Assembly: GCF_002095395.1 (NCBI RefSeq)
Contig: NZ_MJEI01000080.1
Location: 1 to 64,000, forward strand
From: Williamsia sp. 1135
GTDB lineage: Bacteria > Actinomycetota > Actinomycetes > Mycobacteriales > Mycobacteriaceae
Reading direction: 5' to 3'
DNA: 64,000 nucleotides
Made by a program: the position numbers and the translations under genes. Below are positions 1 through 9,638 of this stretch, in pieces; positions within the stretch are counted from its first letter, which is position 1, and every line of letters begins with the position of its first letter. The notes beneath the pieces are model-generated. The model saw nothing but the letters and a program-made list of their open reading frames with translations, searched no databases and was not told the DNA's origin.

Positions 1-81
1 CCGCCAAGCTCAGCTCGGCGTGTTGAACCAATGACCGGATCAACCGTTATTCAGACAGTCCCTGCCGATCGAGAATCGGAC

Positions 82-312
82 TCAGTAGGCGCCGTCGTAG
101 TAGGACTCTCCGGTGCTGTACGTGTTGGTTCCGGTGGCATCGGCGCCGCCGACGTACATGTCGACGCCGGTGTCCCAGGCGCTGTTGGACTCAGCCGACC
201 AGTAGTTGTAGCTGTCGTAATCGCCCGACTGCCATGCGGTATCCGCGTAGCTGTTGGCCTCGATAGATGCCCAGGTGTAGTCGCTGTATCCGTATCCGGA
301 GTCGAGTTCCAT
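82..312 (-). CDS. Small acidic Tyr/Trp-rich protein of unknown function
   Basis: This 76-residue protein is not recognised. It has 12 Tyr, 4 Trp and about 14 acidic residues, and no Lys, Arg, His, Cys, Pro or Phe. There is no signal peptide or membrane segment; the whole chain is low complexity built from Gly, Ser, Asn, Asp and aromatic residues, so it is probably disordered or self-associating. The ATG is preceded by GAAGGGCACCATC, a plausible ribosome binding site, which is the main reason for calling it a gene. It stands alone between the window edge and a 21-bp repeat tract. The strong composition bias argues against a chance frame, but coding status is not certain. Confidence 0.55.
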   Translation of the reverse strand: MELDSGYGYSDYTWASIEANSYADTAWQSGDYDSYNYWSAESNSAWDTGVDMYVGGADATGTNTYSTGESYYDGAY

Positions 313-395
313 GATGGTGCCCTTCGTGATGTGGTTGTTTGCGTGCGGTGGTGTTCTTAGGAGTCATTCTCTGGGGCGAATGTTCCCAGGAACCC

Positions 396-500
396 GGTAT
401 CAAGAGCACGGTCAACGCACGGAAGGGCACGGTCGGCGGTCGGATTGGCACTGTCGGCGGTTGTTTCGGCCCGCTCGGCCGTTGTTCGGGCCCGGTCAGT
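396..500 (-). repeat. 21-bp tandem repeat (5 units) encoding xDRAxxT heptads
   Basis: Read on the minus strand, five consecutive 21-nt units translate as heptads of the form (T/A/V)(D/E)RAxxT, for example AERAETT and VDRALDT. The tract starts exactly at the 3' end of the neighbouring hydroxyacid dehydrogenase gene. The same unit family, with the shared core GCCGAGCGGGCCGA, recurs at 60294-60482. Whether it is translated, structural RNA or an interspersed DNA repeat cannot be told from sequence. Confidence 0.75.
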
Positions 501-1470
501 GGACGGTGCGGGCCAGAGACAGACCTCGGTCGAGGCGGCGGATGTTGTCGGCGATGTCGCGGACACGGCCGACGAAGGTGTCTTTGGTAACCCCGGACGA
601 GTGGGGGGTCATCAACAGATTCGGCAGCTCGGCGAACGGCAGGTTGCCGGGATCGCCCTTACCGTCGGGACCGGGGTAGGAGTACCAGACGTCGATGGCG
701 GCGGCGCGGATGAGGTTGCGCTGCAATGCATCGTAGAGCGCCTGCTGTTGCACGAGCGGCCCGCGGCCGACGTTGATCAGGACCCCGTCACTGCCGAGGG
801 CCGCAAACTCGGTTGTGCCGATCATCCCGCGGGTGTGGTCATTGAGGGGTGCGGACACAACGACGATGTCGGACTCGGTCATCAGGCGGTTCAGGCCGGC
901 GGCGTCAGCTGCCCACGACAGCCCGACGGCCGCAGCATCGACGGTGCCGCGGCCGGTCACAGCGGACCCGGTGCATCCCAGACCGCGGAGCAGCTTCCAG
1001 CTCTTCGAACCGATGTGCCCGAATCCGACGAACCCGATGTGAGCGCCGTTCATCGACAGAGGCTGGGGAAGCGCGTCGTCGTACACGGAGGTCGACCAGG
1101 TGCCACAGCGAAGGGCCCTGTCCTGGGCAATGAATCCGCGCCGCAGCATGATCGCAGTGGACAGAACGTACTCCGCGATCGAGTCCTCATGGTGAAAGGT
1201 GTTGGCGACCTTGGTGCGTGGATCGAGCGAAGCGAAGGCGATGTTGTCGGTACCTGCTCCGGCAACATGGACCAGCTGCAGCCGGGGTGAGGCGGCGGCC
1301 ATCGCCGTGGTGAACTTGCCGCCGACGTAGACGTCGGCCGTACCCAGGTCGGCGATGATCGCAGCTTCGTCGAAGACTTCGTGCCAGATCAGGTCGGTGT
1401 GAGCGGGAACCAAGCCCTCCAGGAGCTCCCGGTGTGGCAGCAGGTTTCGATCGCCGATGACCACGCGCAT
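496..1470 (-). CDS. D-isomer-specific 2-hydroxyacid dehydrogenase (NAD-dependent)
   Basis: The protein has 324 residues and the usual two-domain fold of the D-2-hydroxyacid dehydrogenase family. The dinucleotide motif GFGHIG lies at residues 149-154, the substrate-binding Arg at 236 (INVGRG) and the catalytic His at 290 (TPHSSG). The usual EP that carries the catalytic Glu is replaced around residue 260 by DVWYSYP, a variant seen in formate-dehydrogenase-like members. The ATG at 1470 is preferred over longer forms because it lies 16 nt after the glucarate dehydratase stop. It is the last gene of the ABC transporter-gudD operon, so it probably reduces or oxidises a sugar-acid intermediate. The exact substrate is unknown. 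Confidence 0.85.
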   Translation of the reverse strand: MRVVIGDRNLLPHRELLEGLVPAHTDLIWHEVFDEAAIIADLGTADVYVGGKFTTAMAAASPRLQLVHVAGAGTDNIAFASLDPRTKVANTFHHEDSIAEYVLSTAIMLRRGFIAQDRALRCGTWSTSVYDDALPQPLSMNGAHIGFVGFGHIGSKSWKLLRGLGCTGSAVTGRGTVDAAAVGLSWAADAAGLNRLMTESDIVVVSAPLNDHTRGMIGTTEFAALGSDGVLINVGRGPLVQQQALYDALQRNLIRAAAIDVWYSYPGPDGKGDPGNLPFAELPNLLMTPHSSGVTKDTFVGRVRDIADNIRRLDRGLSLARTVH

Positions 1471-1486
1471 GCTTGTCCCGATCTGT

Positions 1487-2842
1487 TCAGGCCCGCACGA
1501 GAGCGGGTCGTTTGCTGTCGAAGGTCCAATTGGGCACGAGGAATTGCATGCCGACCGAGTCGTCGCGGGAACCGAGGCCTTCACGCAGGTACAACTCGTG
1601 TGCGGCCTCCACCTGGTCCATGTCCAGGTCGACGCCGAGGCCGGGCCGATCGGGAACGGTCAGGTACCCGTCGACGATCTCGTAGGGCGCCTGGGTGATC
1701 CGCTGGCCGTCCTGCCAGATCCAGTGGGTGTCGATGGCGGTCACGTTCCCGGGGGCGGCAGCGGCCACATGGGTGAACATCGCCAGTGAGACGTCGAAGT
1801 GGTTGTTGGAGTGAGACCCCCAGGTCAAACCCCACGCGTCACATATCTGGGCAACGCGGACCGAGCCGGCCATCGTCCAGAAGTGCGGATCTGCGAGCGG
1901 GATATCGACCGCTCCGGAGCGGATGGTGTGGCCCATCTCGCGCCAGTCGGTGGCGATCATGTTGGTGGCGGTGAGCATCCCGGTGGCGCGTTTGAACTCG
2001 CTCATCACCTCGCGACCGGAGAAGCCGCCCTCCGGGCCGACGGGGTCCTCCGCGTACGCCAGCACGTCGCGCAGACCGCGGCAGGTCTCGATTGCCTCGG
2101 ACAACAACCACCCGCCATTGGGATCCAGGGTGATCCGGGCGTCGGGGAATCGCTCGGCGAGAGCGGTGACCGCGTCCGCCTCGTCACGGGGCGCGAGCAC
2201 ACCGCCCTTGAGCTTGAAATCGGCGAAACCGTATCGGGCTTGCGCGGCTTCGGCGAGGGCGACCACCGACTCCGGCGTCAGCGCCTCCTGATGCCGGAGC
2301 CGGAACCAGTCGTCGGTCTCACCGGCACCGTCGGCGTAGTCGAGCCCGGTCTTGTTTCGGTCACCGATGAAGAACAGGTACCCTAGCGCCTGCACACGTT
2401 CGCGCTGTTGTCCGTCGCCGAGCAGGGCTGCGACCGGCACGCCGAGGTGCTGACCGAGGAGGTCGAGCAAGGCGGATTCCACCGCCGTGACGGCGTGGAT
2501 CGCGACCCGGAGGTCGAACGTCTGGTTGCCGCGACCCCCGGCATCGCGATCGGCGAAGGTGCGTCGCATGTCGGCGAGAACCGCGTTGTGGCCGCCGATT
2601 CCGCGGCCGACGACCAGCTGCCGGGCATCGTCGAGCGTCTGCCGGATCGGTTCACCGCCGGGTACCTCGCCGACACCGATGTTGCCGTCGGAGTCGGTGA
2701 TGATCACCAGGTTTCGGGTGAAGAATGGCGCGTGCGCACCGGACAGGTTGAGCAGCATGCTGTCGCGGCCGGCGATGGGGATCACGCGCATGTCGGTGAC
2801 GACGGGCGCGCCGGGGCTCGTCGAGTTCGGGTGTGTGGTCAT
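1487..2842 (-). CDS. gudD: Glucarate dehydratase
   Basis: This enolase-superfamily enzyme dehydrates D-glucarate to 5-keto-4-deoxy-D-glucarate. The 451 residues match the usual length. Visible motifs are FKLKGG (the catalytic KxK), LDPNGG and AYAEDP (metal ligands), and HSNNHFD with the catalytic His. The C-terminus [12 protein letters not shown] is very close to the ending of enterobacterial GudD, so this is the canonical paralogue of the two in the window. The ATG at 2842 has a GAAAGG-type ribosome binding site. It sits in one leftward operon with the transporter genes upstream and a hydroxyacid dehydrogenase downstream, which points to uptake and first-step catabolism of an aldaric acid. 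Confidence 0.92.
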   Translation of the reverse strand: MTTHPNSTSPGAPVVTDMRVIPIAGRDSMLLNLSGAHAPFFTRNLVIITDSDGNIGVGEVPGGEPIRQTLDDARQLVVGRGIGGHNAVLADMRRTFADRDAGGRGNQTFDLRVAIHAVTAVESALLDLLGQHLGVPVAALLGDGQQRERVQALGYLFFIGDRNKTGLDYADGAGETDDWFRLRHQEALTPESVVALAEAAQARYGFADFKLKGGVLAPRDEADAVTALAERFPDARITLDPNGGWLLSEAIETCRGLRDVLAYAEDPVGPEGGFSGREVMSEFKRATGMLTATNMIATDWREMGHTIRSGAVDIPLADPHFWTMAGSVRVAQICDAWGLTWGSHSNNHFDVSLAMFTHVAAAAPGNVTAIDTHWIWQDGQRITQAPYEIVDGYLTVPDRPGLGVDLDMDQVEAAHELYLREGLGSRDDSVGMQFLVPNWTFDSKRPALVRA

Positions 2843-2868
2843 TCCTGCGGCCTTTCGGGTGGTGGTGA

Positions 2869-3585
2869 TCATAGAATTTGTTGTCCGATGAGCAGGACGG
2901 CCCCGACGGATGAAATCCCGATCGAGAGCCACCGCAGACGAGCCGGGTCGAGGATCCGGTTCACGAAACGTGATGCGACGTAACCCAGAACGGTGGCCGG
3001 GATGAGCAACACGAACATCTCGGTGTTCTCCCGCTCGATCGCCCCGGCGACTGCGAGGACCGCGATCGACATGATCGAGCCGACCAGAAAGAAGGCGCTC
3101 ATGTTGCTGCGGAGCCGGGCACCGGTCGAGCCCTGTAGCACCAGCGCCATGGGTGGGCCGCCGATGGAGGTGGCCGTGCCGAGAAGTCCTGACGCTGCGC
3201 CCGCAGTGGCGAGGTTGCGGCGCAGCGGCTCCGGTGCCCATCCCATCGTCGCCATCACGACCCCGGCCAGTACCACCCCGGCGAGTAACAACGAGAGGCC
3301 CTGTTCGGGGAGGAGTAGCAACAGGGCGGCACCTGCGAGGGTGCCGGGCACCCTGCCGGCCAACGCCCAGCCGGTGCCACGCAGATCGAGGCTCTGCCGC
3401 TCTCGCAGCACGACCAGCAACGTGACGACGACCGCCGACATGATGAGGGTGCCCGGGATCAGACTCGGCTCGATGAGCGCCACGATCGGGGCCGCGAGCA
3501 TGCCCATCCCGAACCCGATCGACGCCTGCATGCAGGCGGCGGCGAAGACGGCCAGTGCCACCAGAGAAAAGGCGGCGACGCTCAC
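2869..3585 (-). CDS. TauE/SafE-family membrane permease
   Basis: The 238-residue protein has about eight hydrophobic segments, a typical TauE/SafE size and pattern, with the characteristic QASIGFGMG near the start and [10 protein letters not shown] in the second half. The family exports or takes up sulfite, sulfonates and other organic anions. The GTG start overlaps the stop of the upstream ATPase gene as GTGA, implying translational coupling; the longer open frame upstream reads into that gene and is rejected. Being between an ABC transporter and gudD it may move a sugar acid or an acidic product, but this is inference from context only. Confidence 0.8.
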   Translation of the reverse strand: MSVAAFSLVALAVFAAACMQASIGFGMGMLAAPIVALIEPSLIPGTLIMSAVVVTLLVVLRERQSLDLRGTGWALAGRVPGTLAGAALLLLLPEQGLSLLLAGVVLAGVVMATMGWAPEPLRRNLATAGAASGLLGTATSIGGPPMALVLQGSTGARLRSNMSAFFLVGSIMSIAVLAVAGAIERENTEMFVLLIPATVLGYVASRFVNRILDPARLRWLSIGISSVGAVLLIGQQIL

Positions 3586-4646
3586 CCGACCGCAGTGGGT
3601 ATGCCCAGGGACACGGAGCTCCGGGGATGGAAGCATTCCGCGATGTGGGACGGCTCGCTCAGCTCGGCCCGGATCGACTTGCCCGGTGCCACATCGGTCG
3701 CAACGGGTGGCGCCGACTCCGCGCATTCGGCCGTGGCATGCATGCAGCGCGTGCGGAATCGGCAGCCCGACGGCGGATTCAGCGGCGACGGGACCTCGCC
3801 TTCGAGGATGATGCGCGTCCGGCGGGTGCTCGGGTCGAGAGTAGGGGCGGCCGACATCAGCGCTTCGGTGTACGGATGCAGGGGTTTGTCGAAAACTGTC
3901 TCGGTCGGTCCTGTTTCGACGATCCTTCCGAGGTACATCACCGCGACGCGGTCGGCGACGTGCCGGACGACCGACAGGTCGTGCGAGATGAAGATGTAGG
4001 AGATCCCCAGTTCCTTCTGCAGGTCGTTGAGGAGGTTGAGCACCTGCGCCTGGACGGAGAGGTCGAGTGCGGAGACGGGCTCATCGCAGATGACCACCGA
4101 CGGGTTGAGCGCGAGCGCGCGGGCGATGCCGAGCCGCTGCCGCTGACCGCCTGAGAACTCCTGCGGCGAGCGGTGCTCATCGCTCGGCCGCAGTCCTACC
4201 AGGTGCAGGAGTTCGCGGACCCGGGCGGCCCGGTCGCGCTTCGACTTGTAGAGCGTCTTGTGTGTCCGCCATGGCTCGGAGACGATTTCTGCTGCTGTCA
4301 TCCGGGCGTTCAGTGAGGCGTACGGGTCCTGGAAGACCATCTGGACGCGGCGCCGCAGGGCGAGCATGTCCTTGCTGCCGAGGGTGTAGGGATCAACACC
4401 GTCCCAGCTGACTGTGCCGTCGTCTGGGCGCTCCAGCATCATCAGGGTCCGAGCGAGGGTCGATTTGCCGCAACCGGATTCGCCGACGAGGCCGAGGGTC
4501 TCACCGCGGGCGAGATCGAGACTGATCCCGTCGAGCGCACGAAGCTGCGTCTTCCCGTCCTTACCGGCGGGCACCTTGAAGGTCTTGGTGAGATCCCGGA
4601 CCTCGAGGACTTTCGATTTCTTGGCGACTGGGGTTGATTCAGACAT
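3582..4646 (-). CDS. Peptide/nickel-type ABC transporter ATPase (DppF/OppF class)
   Basis: This 354-residue protein is the second ATPase of an oligopeptide-type importer. Walker A is GESGCGKST at about residues 55-63, followed by the Q-loop VFQDP, the signature FSGGQRQR, Walker B VVICDEP and the H-loop FISHD. The C-terminal oligopeptide-transport tail holds the Cys-bearing stretch SGCRFRTRC. The ATG at 4646 overlaps the previous gene's stop by 8 nt (ATGTCTGA) and has GAGGAGG 7 nt upstream. Together with the adjacent ATPase, two permeases and binding protein it forms one importer. The neighbouring gudD suggests that the substrate may be a sugar acid and not a peptide. Confidence 0.92.
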   Translation of the reverse strand: MSESTPVAKKSKVLEVRDLTKTFKVPAGKDGKTQLRALDGISLDLARGETLGLVGESGCGKSTLARTLMMLERPDDGTVSWDGVDPYTLGSKDMLALRRRVQMVFQDPYASLNARMTAAEIVSEPWRTHKTLYKSKRDRAARVRELLHLVGLRPSDEHRSPQEFSGGQRQRLGIARALALNPSVVICDEPVSALDLSVQAQVLNLLNDLQKELGISYIFISHDLSVVRHVADRVAVMYLGRIVETGPTETVFDKPLHPYTEALMSAAPTLDPSTRRTRIILEGEVPSPLNPPSGCRFRTRCMHATAECAESAPPVATDVAPGKSIRAELSEPSHIAECFHPRSSVSLGIPTAVG

Positions 4647-5661
4647 TGCCGACCTCCTCGGTGAAATGGCACGCTGCCGAGCGTCCGGTGTCGAGCGACT
4701 GCAGTGCGGGGCGTGTAGTGCAGCAGATCTCCTGTGCCAGTGGGCATCGCGCTTGATATACGCACCCGGTGGGGATCGAGTGCAGATCCGGCGGGGTGCC
4801 GCCGATGGACTTGAGATCCTCGCCCCGCTTGGTGTGCACCGGCACCGAATCGAGCAGGCCCTTGGTGTACGGGTGCCGCGGGTTGGCGAAGACCTCCGAG
4901 ACCGGCCCCGTCTCGACGACGTTGCCCGCATACATGATCGCGACACGATCGGCCTGCTCGGCGACGAGCGCGAGGTCGTGGGTGATCAGGATGACCGCCA
5001 TGTCGAACTCGGTCCGCAGATTCTGCAGCAGCGACATGATCTGCGCCTGCACGGTGACATCGAGTGCAGTGGTCGGTTCGTCGGCGAGTAGCACCTTCGG
5101 GCTCAGGGCCACGGCCATGGCGATCAGCAGCCGTTGCCGCATACCGCCGGAGAACTGGTGCGGGTAGGAGTCGATCCGCGATTCCGGTTCGGGGATCCCG
5201 ACGTGTTCCATCAGCCGGATTGCCTCGCGTCGGGCGGCTTTGGCCGACATCTTGCGATGGATTCGGAACGGTTCGGCCAGTTGTGTGCCGACCGTGTACA
5301 CGGGATTGAGTGCGGTGAGAGCGTCCTGGAACACGATCGCCAGTTCGGTGCCCGCGACTTGACGGAGCGTGCGTTTGCTCGCTGTCGTCAGATTGGTCTC
5401 GCCCAGCAGCACCGTGCCGTCGGTGATGTCAGCGATGGGGTCGAGCAGCCCCACCAGCGCCTGCGCGGTCATGGACTTGCCGCACCCGGATTCGCCCAGC
5501 AGGGCCAGGGTCTCACCACGGCGGGCGACGAACGACACGTGGTCGACGGCGCGCACCACACCTGTCGGGGTACGCAGATCGACGGTCAGATCCGAGACGT
5601 CCAGCGCGATGCGGTCGTCGGCGGCCGTGGCGGTCGGGTTGTCGATGGCGGGAGCACTCAT
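4639..5661 (-). CDS. Peptide/nickel-type ABC transporter ATPase (DppD/OppD class)
   Basis: The 340-residue first ATPase of the importer has Walker [11 protein letters not shown]-loop VFQDALTALNP, signature FSGGMRQR, Walker B VLLADEPTTALD and H-loop LITHD. The oligopeptide-type C-terminal extension includes GCVYQARCPLAQ, a Cys pair typical of this class and often linked to an iron-sulfur site. The start overlaps the stop of the upstream permease gene as ATGA, so translation is coupled. It is part of the same five-gene transporter unit and acts on the cytoplasmic face of the membrane. Confidence 0.92.
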   Translation of the reverse strand: MSAPAIDNPTATAADDRIALDVSDLTVDLRTPTGVVRAVDHVSFVARRGETLALLGESGCGKSMTAQALVGLLDPIADITDGTVLLGETNLTTASKRTLRQVAGTELAIVFQDALTALNPVYTVGTQLAEPFRIHRKMSAKAARREAIRLMEHVGIPEPESRIDSYPHQFSGGMRQRLLIAMAVALSPKVLLADEPTTALDVTVQAQIMSLLQNLRTEFDMAVILITHDLALVAEQADRVAIMYAGNVVETGPVSEVFANPRHPYTKGLLDSVPVHTKRGEDLKSIGGTPPDLHSIPTGCVYQARCPLAQEICCTTRPALQSLDTGRSAACHFTEEVGNV

Positions 5662-6674
5662 GCGACTGCCTTTCGTGAGGAGAACAGACGGCGGCGGGCA
5701 CGCGGCACCGTCAGGCGCCAGCGCTGACCGGGATCGGTGGCGATCCGGGCCCAGGCCGCGAGGATGGTGGCCGACACGGTGGTCACCACGATGGCCAGTC
5801 CCGGGAAGAACGAGAGCCACCATGCGGTCTGCAGATAGGTACGGCCCTGCGAGACCATCAGGCCCCAGCTGATGTCCGGGGGCTGGATGCCGATGCCGAG
5901 GAAGCTGAGCGATGATTCGGCCAGCATCACGAAGCAGAAGTCGAGCGTGGCGACGGTCAGCAGGGTCGGGAGCAGGATGGGGAAGACGTGGGAGCGAATG
6001 ATCGATCCGCTGCTCGCCCCGAATGTCCTTGCGGCGTCGACGAAGATCCGGCTCTGCAGCTCGGCCGACTCGGCACGGGCGGTGCGCAGGTAGATGGGGA
6101 TCCGGGTGAAGGCCAGCACCAGCACGATGTTTGCGGCGCTCGGTGAGAACACGTAGAGCACGACGACGGCCAGGAGCAACGAGGGGAAACTCATGATGAC
6201 GTCGGCGACCCGCATCGCGGTGGTCTCACGCCAGCCGCGGTGGTAGCCGGCCCACATGCCGATCACCGATCCGATGACGCCCGAGATGACCACTGCGGGT
6301 AGCGCAACCATCATCGTCGTCTGGCAGGCCACGATCAGCCGGGCCAGCATGCTGCGGCCGAGCGGGTCGGTACCCAGGACGTTCATCCAGCCGGTGTCGA
6401 GGTTGAACGGGGCCAGGTTCGACTCGTCCAGATTCTGGTCGGTCGCGGCATTGCCGACCAGCCACGGCCCGAAGACCGCGACCAGCAGGACGAAGGTGAG
6501 GATTCCCGCGGCGACGGTGGCCATCGGGTCCCGCAACAGCAGACGCCAGAGCGGCATCTTGCCGGACGGGACCTTGCCGGTGGCGACGGAATCGCCGGCG
6601 AGGTCGGTGGGTGCGACCAGAGACCCGGTGGGGTCGGTGACGGTGGACTCGGTGGGTCCGGTGGCAATCGACAT
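5658..6674 (-). CDS. ABC transporter permease, DppC type
   Basis: The 338-residue inner-membrane permease has an N-terminal cytoplasmic tail of about 45 residues, then one membrane segment, the conserved HPLG-like sequence LGTDPLGRSMLARL, and a five-helix binding-protein-dependent transport domain. The coupling-helix motif is DAARTFGASSGSIIRSHV. The ATG is preceded by TAGGAGAACGAC, a strong ribosome binding site, 9 nt after the DppB-type gene. It pairs with that protein to form the channel of the importer. Confidence 0.93.
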   Translation of the reverse strand: MSIATGPTESTVTDPTGSLVAPTDLAGDSVATGKVPSGKMPLWRLLLRDPMATVAAGILTFVLLVAVFGPWLVGNAATDQNLDESNLAPFNLDTGWMNVLGTDPLGRSMLARLIVACQTTMMVALPAVVISGVIGSVIGMWAGYHRGWRETTAMRVADVIMSFPSLLLAVVVLYVFSPSAANIVLVLAFTRIPIYLRTARAESAELQSRIFVDAARTFGASSGSIIRSHVFPILLPTLLTVATLDFCFVMLAESSLSFLGIGIQPPDISWGLMVSQGRTYLQTAWWLSFFPGLAIVVTTVSATILAAWARIATDPGQRWRLTVPRARRRLFSSRKAVA

Positions 6675-6683
6675 GTCGTTCTC

Positions 6684-7610
6684 CTAGACCTTGACCTTTT
6701 CGCGGACCCGCGCATCGAGCAGCGCGTATCCGGCGTCGATGACGACGTTGAGAATGAAGATGCTGACGGCGGTCAGCAGGACCGCGGCCTGCAACACCGC
6801 GAAGTCGCGTTGCAGGATCGAATCGATCATCAGCTTGCCGATGCCGGGCCACCCGAAGATGGCCTCGACCACCACCGCGCCGTTGACGAGGGCGACGGCG
6901 AGATCGCCGGCGACGGTCAATGCCGGTGCGGCGGCGTTGCGCAGGGCGTGGTGGGTGACGACCCGGAAGTCGCCTGCGCCCTTGCTGCGGGCGAGTCGAA
7001 CGTAGGGTGCCGACAGGGCCTGCACCATCGCTCCGCGGACGACCTGGGTCAACACACCCAGCGGCCGGATCAGCAGGGTCGCGATCGGCAGGATCCACGA
7101 CAGGGTGCTGCCGGTGCCCGAGGTGGGCAACCACCCGAACACCACGGCGAAGATCCAGATGCCGGTGATGGCGAACCAGAAGTCGGGGACGCTGGCCGCG
7201 GTCATCGACAGCAGTGACGAGAGGCGGTCGGCGAGGGAGTTCGGCCGCAGGGCCGCCCAGCATCCGAGGATCACTGCGCCGACGATGGCCAGCAGCATGG
7301 TGAAGAACGCGAGCTGCAGGGTGGCCGGGAACGCGCGCAGGGCCATTCCGGCGGCGGACTCCCCGGTGCGCAATGACTCGCCGAAGTCCAGGTGTATGAC
7401 GCCACCGAGATAGTCGAGCATCTGGTTCCAGACGGGCTTGTCGAGGCCGTTCTCGGCGGCGAACTCGGCGCGCTGGTCGGGGGTGGCGGAGACCGGTAGG
7501 TAGAGGTTGGTGGGGTCACCGGTCAGTCGGGCGAGCAGGAAGACACCGAAGAGGACGACCAGTAGTGGGATGAGGCTGGTGTACATGCGGCGTCGCAGGA
7601 AGGCGAACAT
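6684..7610 (-). CDS. ABC transporter permease, DppB type
   Basis: The 308-residue protein has the DppB hallmarks: a first membrane helix at residues 9-28, an extracytoplasmic loop containing RAEFAAENGLDKPVWNQMLD and DFGESLRTG, and then five further membrane segments. The coupling motif is VRLARSKGAGDFRVVTHHALRNA. The ATG at 7610 follows GGTGAGAG. It lies 86 nt after the binding-protein gene and 9 nt before its DppC partner, as in typical oligopeptide-type operons. Confidence 0.93.
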   Translation of the reverse strand: MFAFLRRRMYTSLIPLLVVLFGVFLLARLTGDPTNLYLPVSATPDQRAEFAAENGLDKPVWNQMLDYLGGVIHLDFGESLRTGESAAGMALRAFPATLQLAFFTMLLAIVGAVILGCWAALRPNSLADRLSSLLSMTAASVPDFWFAITGIWIFAVVFGWLPTSGTGSTLSWILPIATLLIRPLGVLTQVVRGAMVQALSAPYVRLARSKGAGDFRVVTHHALRNAAAPALTVAGDLAVALVNGAVVVEAIFGWPGIGKLMIDSILQRDFAVLQAAVLLTAVSIFILNVVIDAGYALLDARVREKVKV

Positions 7611-7696
7611 CTCTCACCGCTTTCTCGGTTGAGTGGGACTGGTCATGGTGGATCCTTCGAGTGGGCTGAAGAGCGCGAGTGGGCTCACGGCGGATG

Positions 7697-9274
7697 TCAG
7701 TCGTTGCCGGACGCGGTGGCGTGGGTCATCTCGGCCAGGCGCATCTCGTCGCCGGTCGCGGAATTGGGTTGGTAGGCAACGGTCGATGCCTTGGCAAGGA
7801 CGGCGTTCATGTGCGCGATGTAGGCGTACTGCCGGATCAGGCGTGGCTCGTCGGCGAGCACCGCCGCGAAGGCATCCTGGCGGGCGTCGCCGATCTGTTC
7901 CTGTGCGGTCTCGATCTCGCGGTCGAAGGCGGCGGTGCCGTAGGTGCTCTGGTAGCCGTCGCTGAGCAGGTATTGCTCGGCGGTGAACTGGGCGTCGCCG
8001 GCCTGGTTGCCATGCTGGATCATCAGGATGACCGGGCCTTCGTCGGGGAAAGGGCGGATCTGGTAGAGCATCTGGCCCGAGGTGTCCATCATCTCGATCT
8101 TCACGTTGAGGCCGGCCTGGTCGAGGGAGTTCTGGATGACCTCGATGGTCTCGTTGATCTTGGGGAACATTCCGGTCCGCCCGATCAGTTTGATCTGCTT
8201 GTCGACCGGGACACCGTCTGCCTTGGCCTCGGCCACAAGCTCTTTCGCCCGGTTCAGATCGTAGGGGGTGGGCGTGATCTCGTCGTTGAACCCGACGATG
8301 CTCGGACCGACGAGTTGCGATGCCGAGTCTCCGAGGCCGCGGAACAGGGCCTTGATGATGCCGTCACGATTGACCGACAGGTCGATGGCCTCGCGGACCC
8401 GGTAGTCGTCGAGCGGTGGTTCGTCCGCCTGCATCCGCAGCGCGGTGGTCTCGTTGTTCGGGTAGGAGACCCCGAGGTCGCCGGCGCCGTCCTCGGGGCC
8501 GAGGTAGGTGGCGATCTCCGCCTCGTCGTTGGTCACCATCGCGGCCCGAACACTGCCCTCGGTGCGCCACTGGTACACCGCGCGAGTGTATTCCGGTGTC
8601 GGACCTGAGTATTCGGGATTCAGTGCGAGTGCCAGCTTCTGGCCCGCGTCCCAGTAGTCGACGAGGTAGGGCCCGGTCCCGATCGGGATGCGTACCTTGT
8701 CCCCTGCGTCGGTGGTGGTGGGGACCATCTCGATGAACGAGATACGCAGCGGCAGAATGGGATCAGGTGTCGGCGTGGTGACGGTGACCGTGGCGGGATC
8801 GGTGGCCTCGACGACGAGTTCGTCGTCGCCGAAGACGTATCCGTCGACCTCGCATCCGATCGAGGAGTTGATGGTGCGGTTGATGGAGAAGGCGGCATCT
8901 TCGGCGTCGAAGGTGGTGCCGTCGCTGAACTTCACCCCTTCGTGGATGCGGAAGGTCCATGTGTTCGGCGAGGTCTGCTCCCAGGAGTCGGCGAGCTTGG
9001 GTTCGAGGTCGCCGCTGTCAGGATTGCGCTCGATGAGTGGCTCGGTGATGTTGGAACGGACCACCGGGCCGGTGGCGGTCAGCGAGGCGTCGCACGGTTC
9101 GAGTGTGGGCGGCTCCTGGGGGAGCACGATGCGAAGAGTGTTGGGGTCGGCGGCGTCGGTCTGTGTCGTGTTGGCGACAGAACATCCGGTGGCGAGTGCG
9201 GCGACTGCGGCGGCAGCCACGACAGCGCGCAGGGTGCGTCGGGAAGCCGGCTGCATCGGGGCTGCGGCGTGCAT
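7697..9274 (-). CDS. ABC transporter substrate-binding lipoprotein (SBP family 5)
   Basis: The 525-residue protein is the extracytoplasmic binding component of the importer. A signal peptide runs from residue 12 to a lipobox ALATGC with the lipidated Cys near residue 31. The mature chain has the family 5 layout, including LADSWEQTSPNTWTFRI and FSDGTTFDAEDAAFSI. Family 5 proteins bind oligopeptides, nickel chelates and some sugars. CGGAGGAACC stands directly before the ATG and fixes the start. It is the first gene of the leftward operon that also encodes gudD, and an operator-like sequence lies about 160 nt upstream. Its ligand is unknown; the context favours an aldarate or related acid. Confidence 0.9.
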   Translation of the reverse strand: MHAAAPMQPASRRTLRAVVAAAAVAALATGCSVANTTQTDAADPNTLRIVLPQEPPTLEPCDASLTATGPVVRSNITEPLIERNPDSGDLEPKLADSWEQTSPNTWTFRIHEGVKFSDGTTFDAEDAAFSINRTINSSIGCEVDGYVFGDDELVVEATDPATVTVTTPTPDPILPLRISFIEMVPTTTDAGDKVRIPIGTGPYLVDYWDAGQKLALALNPEYSGPTPEYTRAVYQWRTEGSVRAAMVTNDEAEIATYLGPEDGAGDLGVSYPNNETTALRMQADEPPLDDYRVREAIDLSVNRDGIIKALFRGLGDSASQLVGPSIVGFNDEITPTPYDLNRAKELVAEAKADGVPVDKQIKLIGRTGMFPKINETIEVIQNSLDQAGLNVKIEMMDTSGQMLYQIRPFPDEGPVILMIQHGNQAGDAQFTAEQYLLSDGYQSTYGTAAFDREIETAQEQIGDARQDAFAAVLADEPRLIRQYAYIAHMNAVLAKASTVAYQPNSATGDEMRLAEMTHATASGND

Positions 9275-9638
9275 GGTTCCTCCGTTGTGAAGATGAATCG
9301 CGTCGGTCGTCGGACGCTGCCGTTTGTGACGGTAGCCACAACGTAGGAGTGCTCCGAGAACGCGTCAACAGGCCAAAACGCCTGCAAACGGCCCTTTTGA
9401 CCGATGATGACCATCACCGGGGCGCCGAACTGGTGACTTGAATCACTGTAAATATACTGCGTGACCAGCCAGTTCCCCGAATGGCCTGGAACGTCCGACG
9501 AGCGGTGCCGAGCGAATCATGCCGTTTGGGTATCAGTTGATGTTATTTACGAGTTGGACAGGTATTCCTGGGGCGGCATAACGTACATGTAGCCCAGTGG
9601 TGGACCACGATGGTTCTGCCCTGCCGTCAGGAGGCGCG
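9275..9638. other. Divergent intergenic region with promoters of both flanking operons
   Basis: This 364-bp stretch has no convincing gene. It is clearly more AT-rich than its surroundings in 9440-9460 and 9535-9560, as expected for promoters. It contains the GTGA-N6-TCAC sequence annotated separately. The last part holds TTGGAC and TAACGT spaced like -35 and -10 boxes for the rightward gene, but I do not rely on that. Confidence 0.6.
9433..9446. promoter_or_regulatory. Candidate operator GTGACTTGAATCAC
   Basis: This 14-bp sequence is an inverted repeat (GTGA and TCAC arms around a 6-nt centre) between the ABC-transporter operon and the divergent dehydrogenase gene. A near copy, GTGACCTGAGTCAT, lies at 17445-17458 upstream of the second aldarate operon. 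Sharing between two functionally linked operons makes it a regulator-site candidate. The cognate regulator is not proven. Confidence 0.5.
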
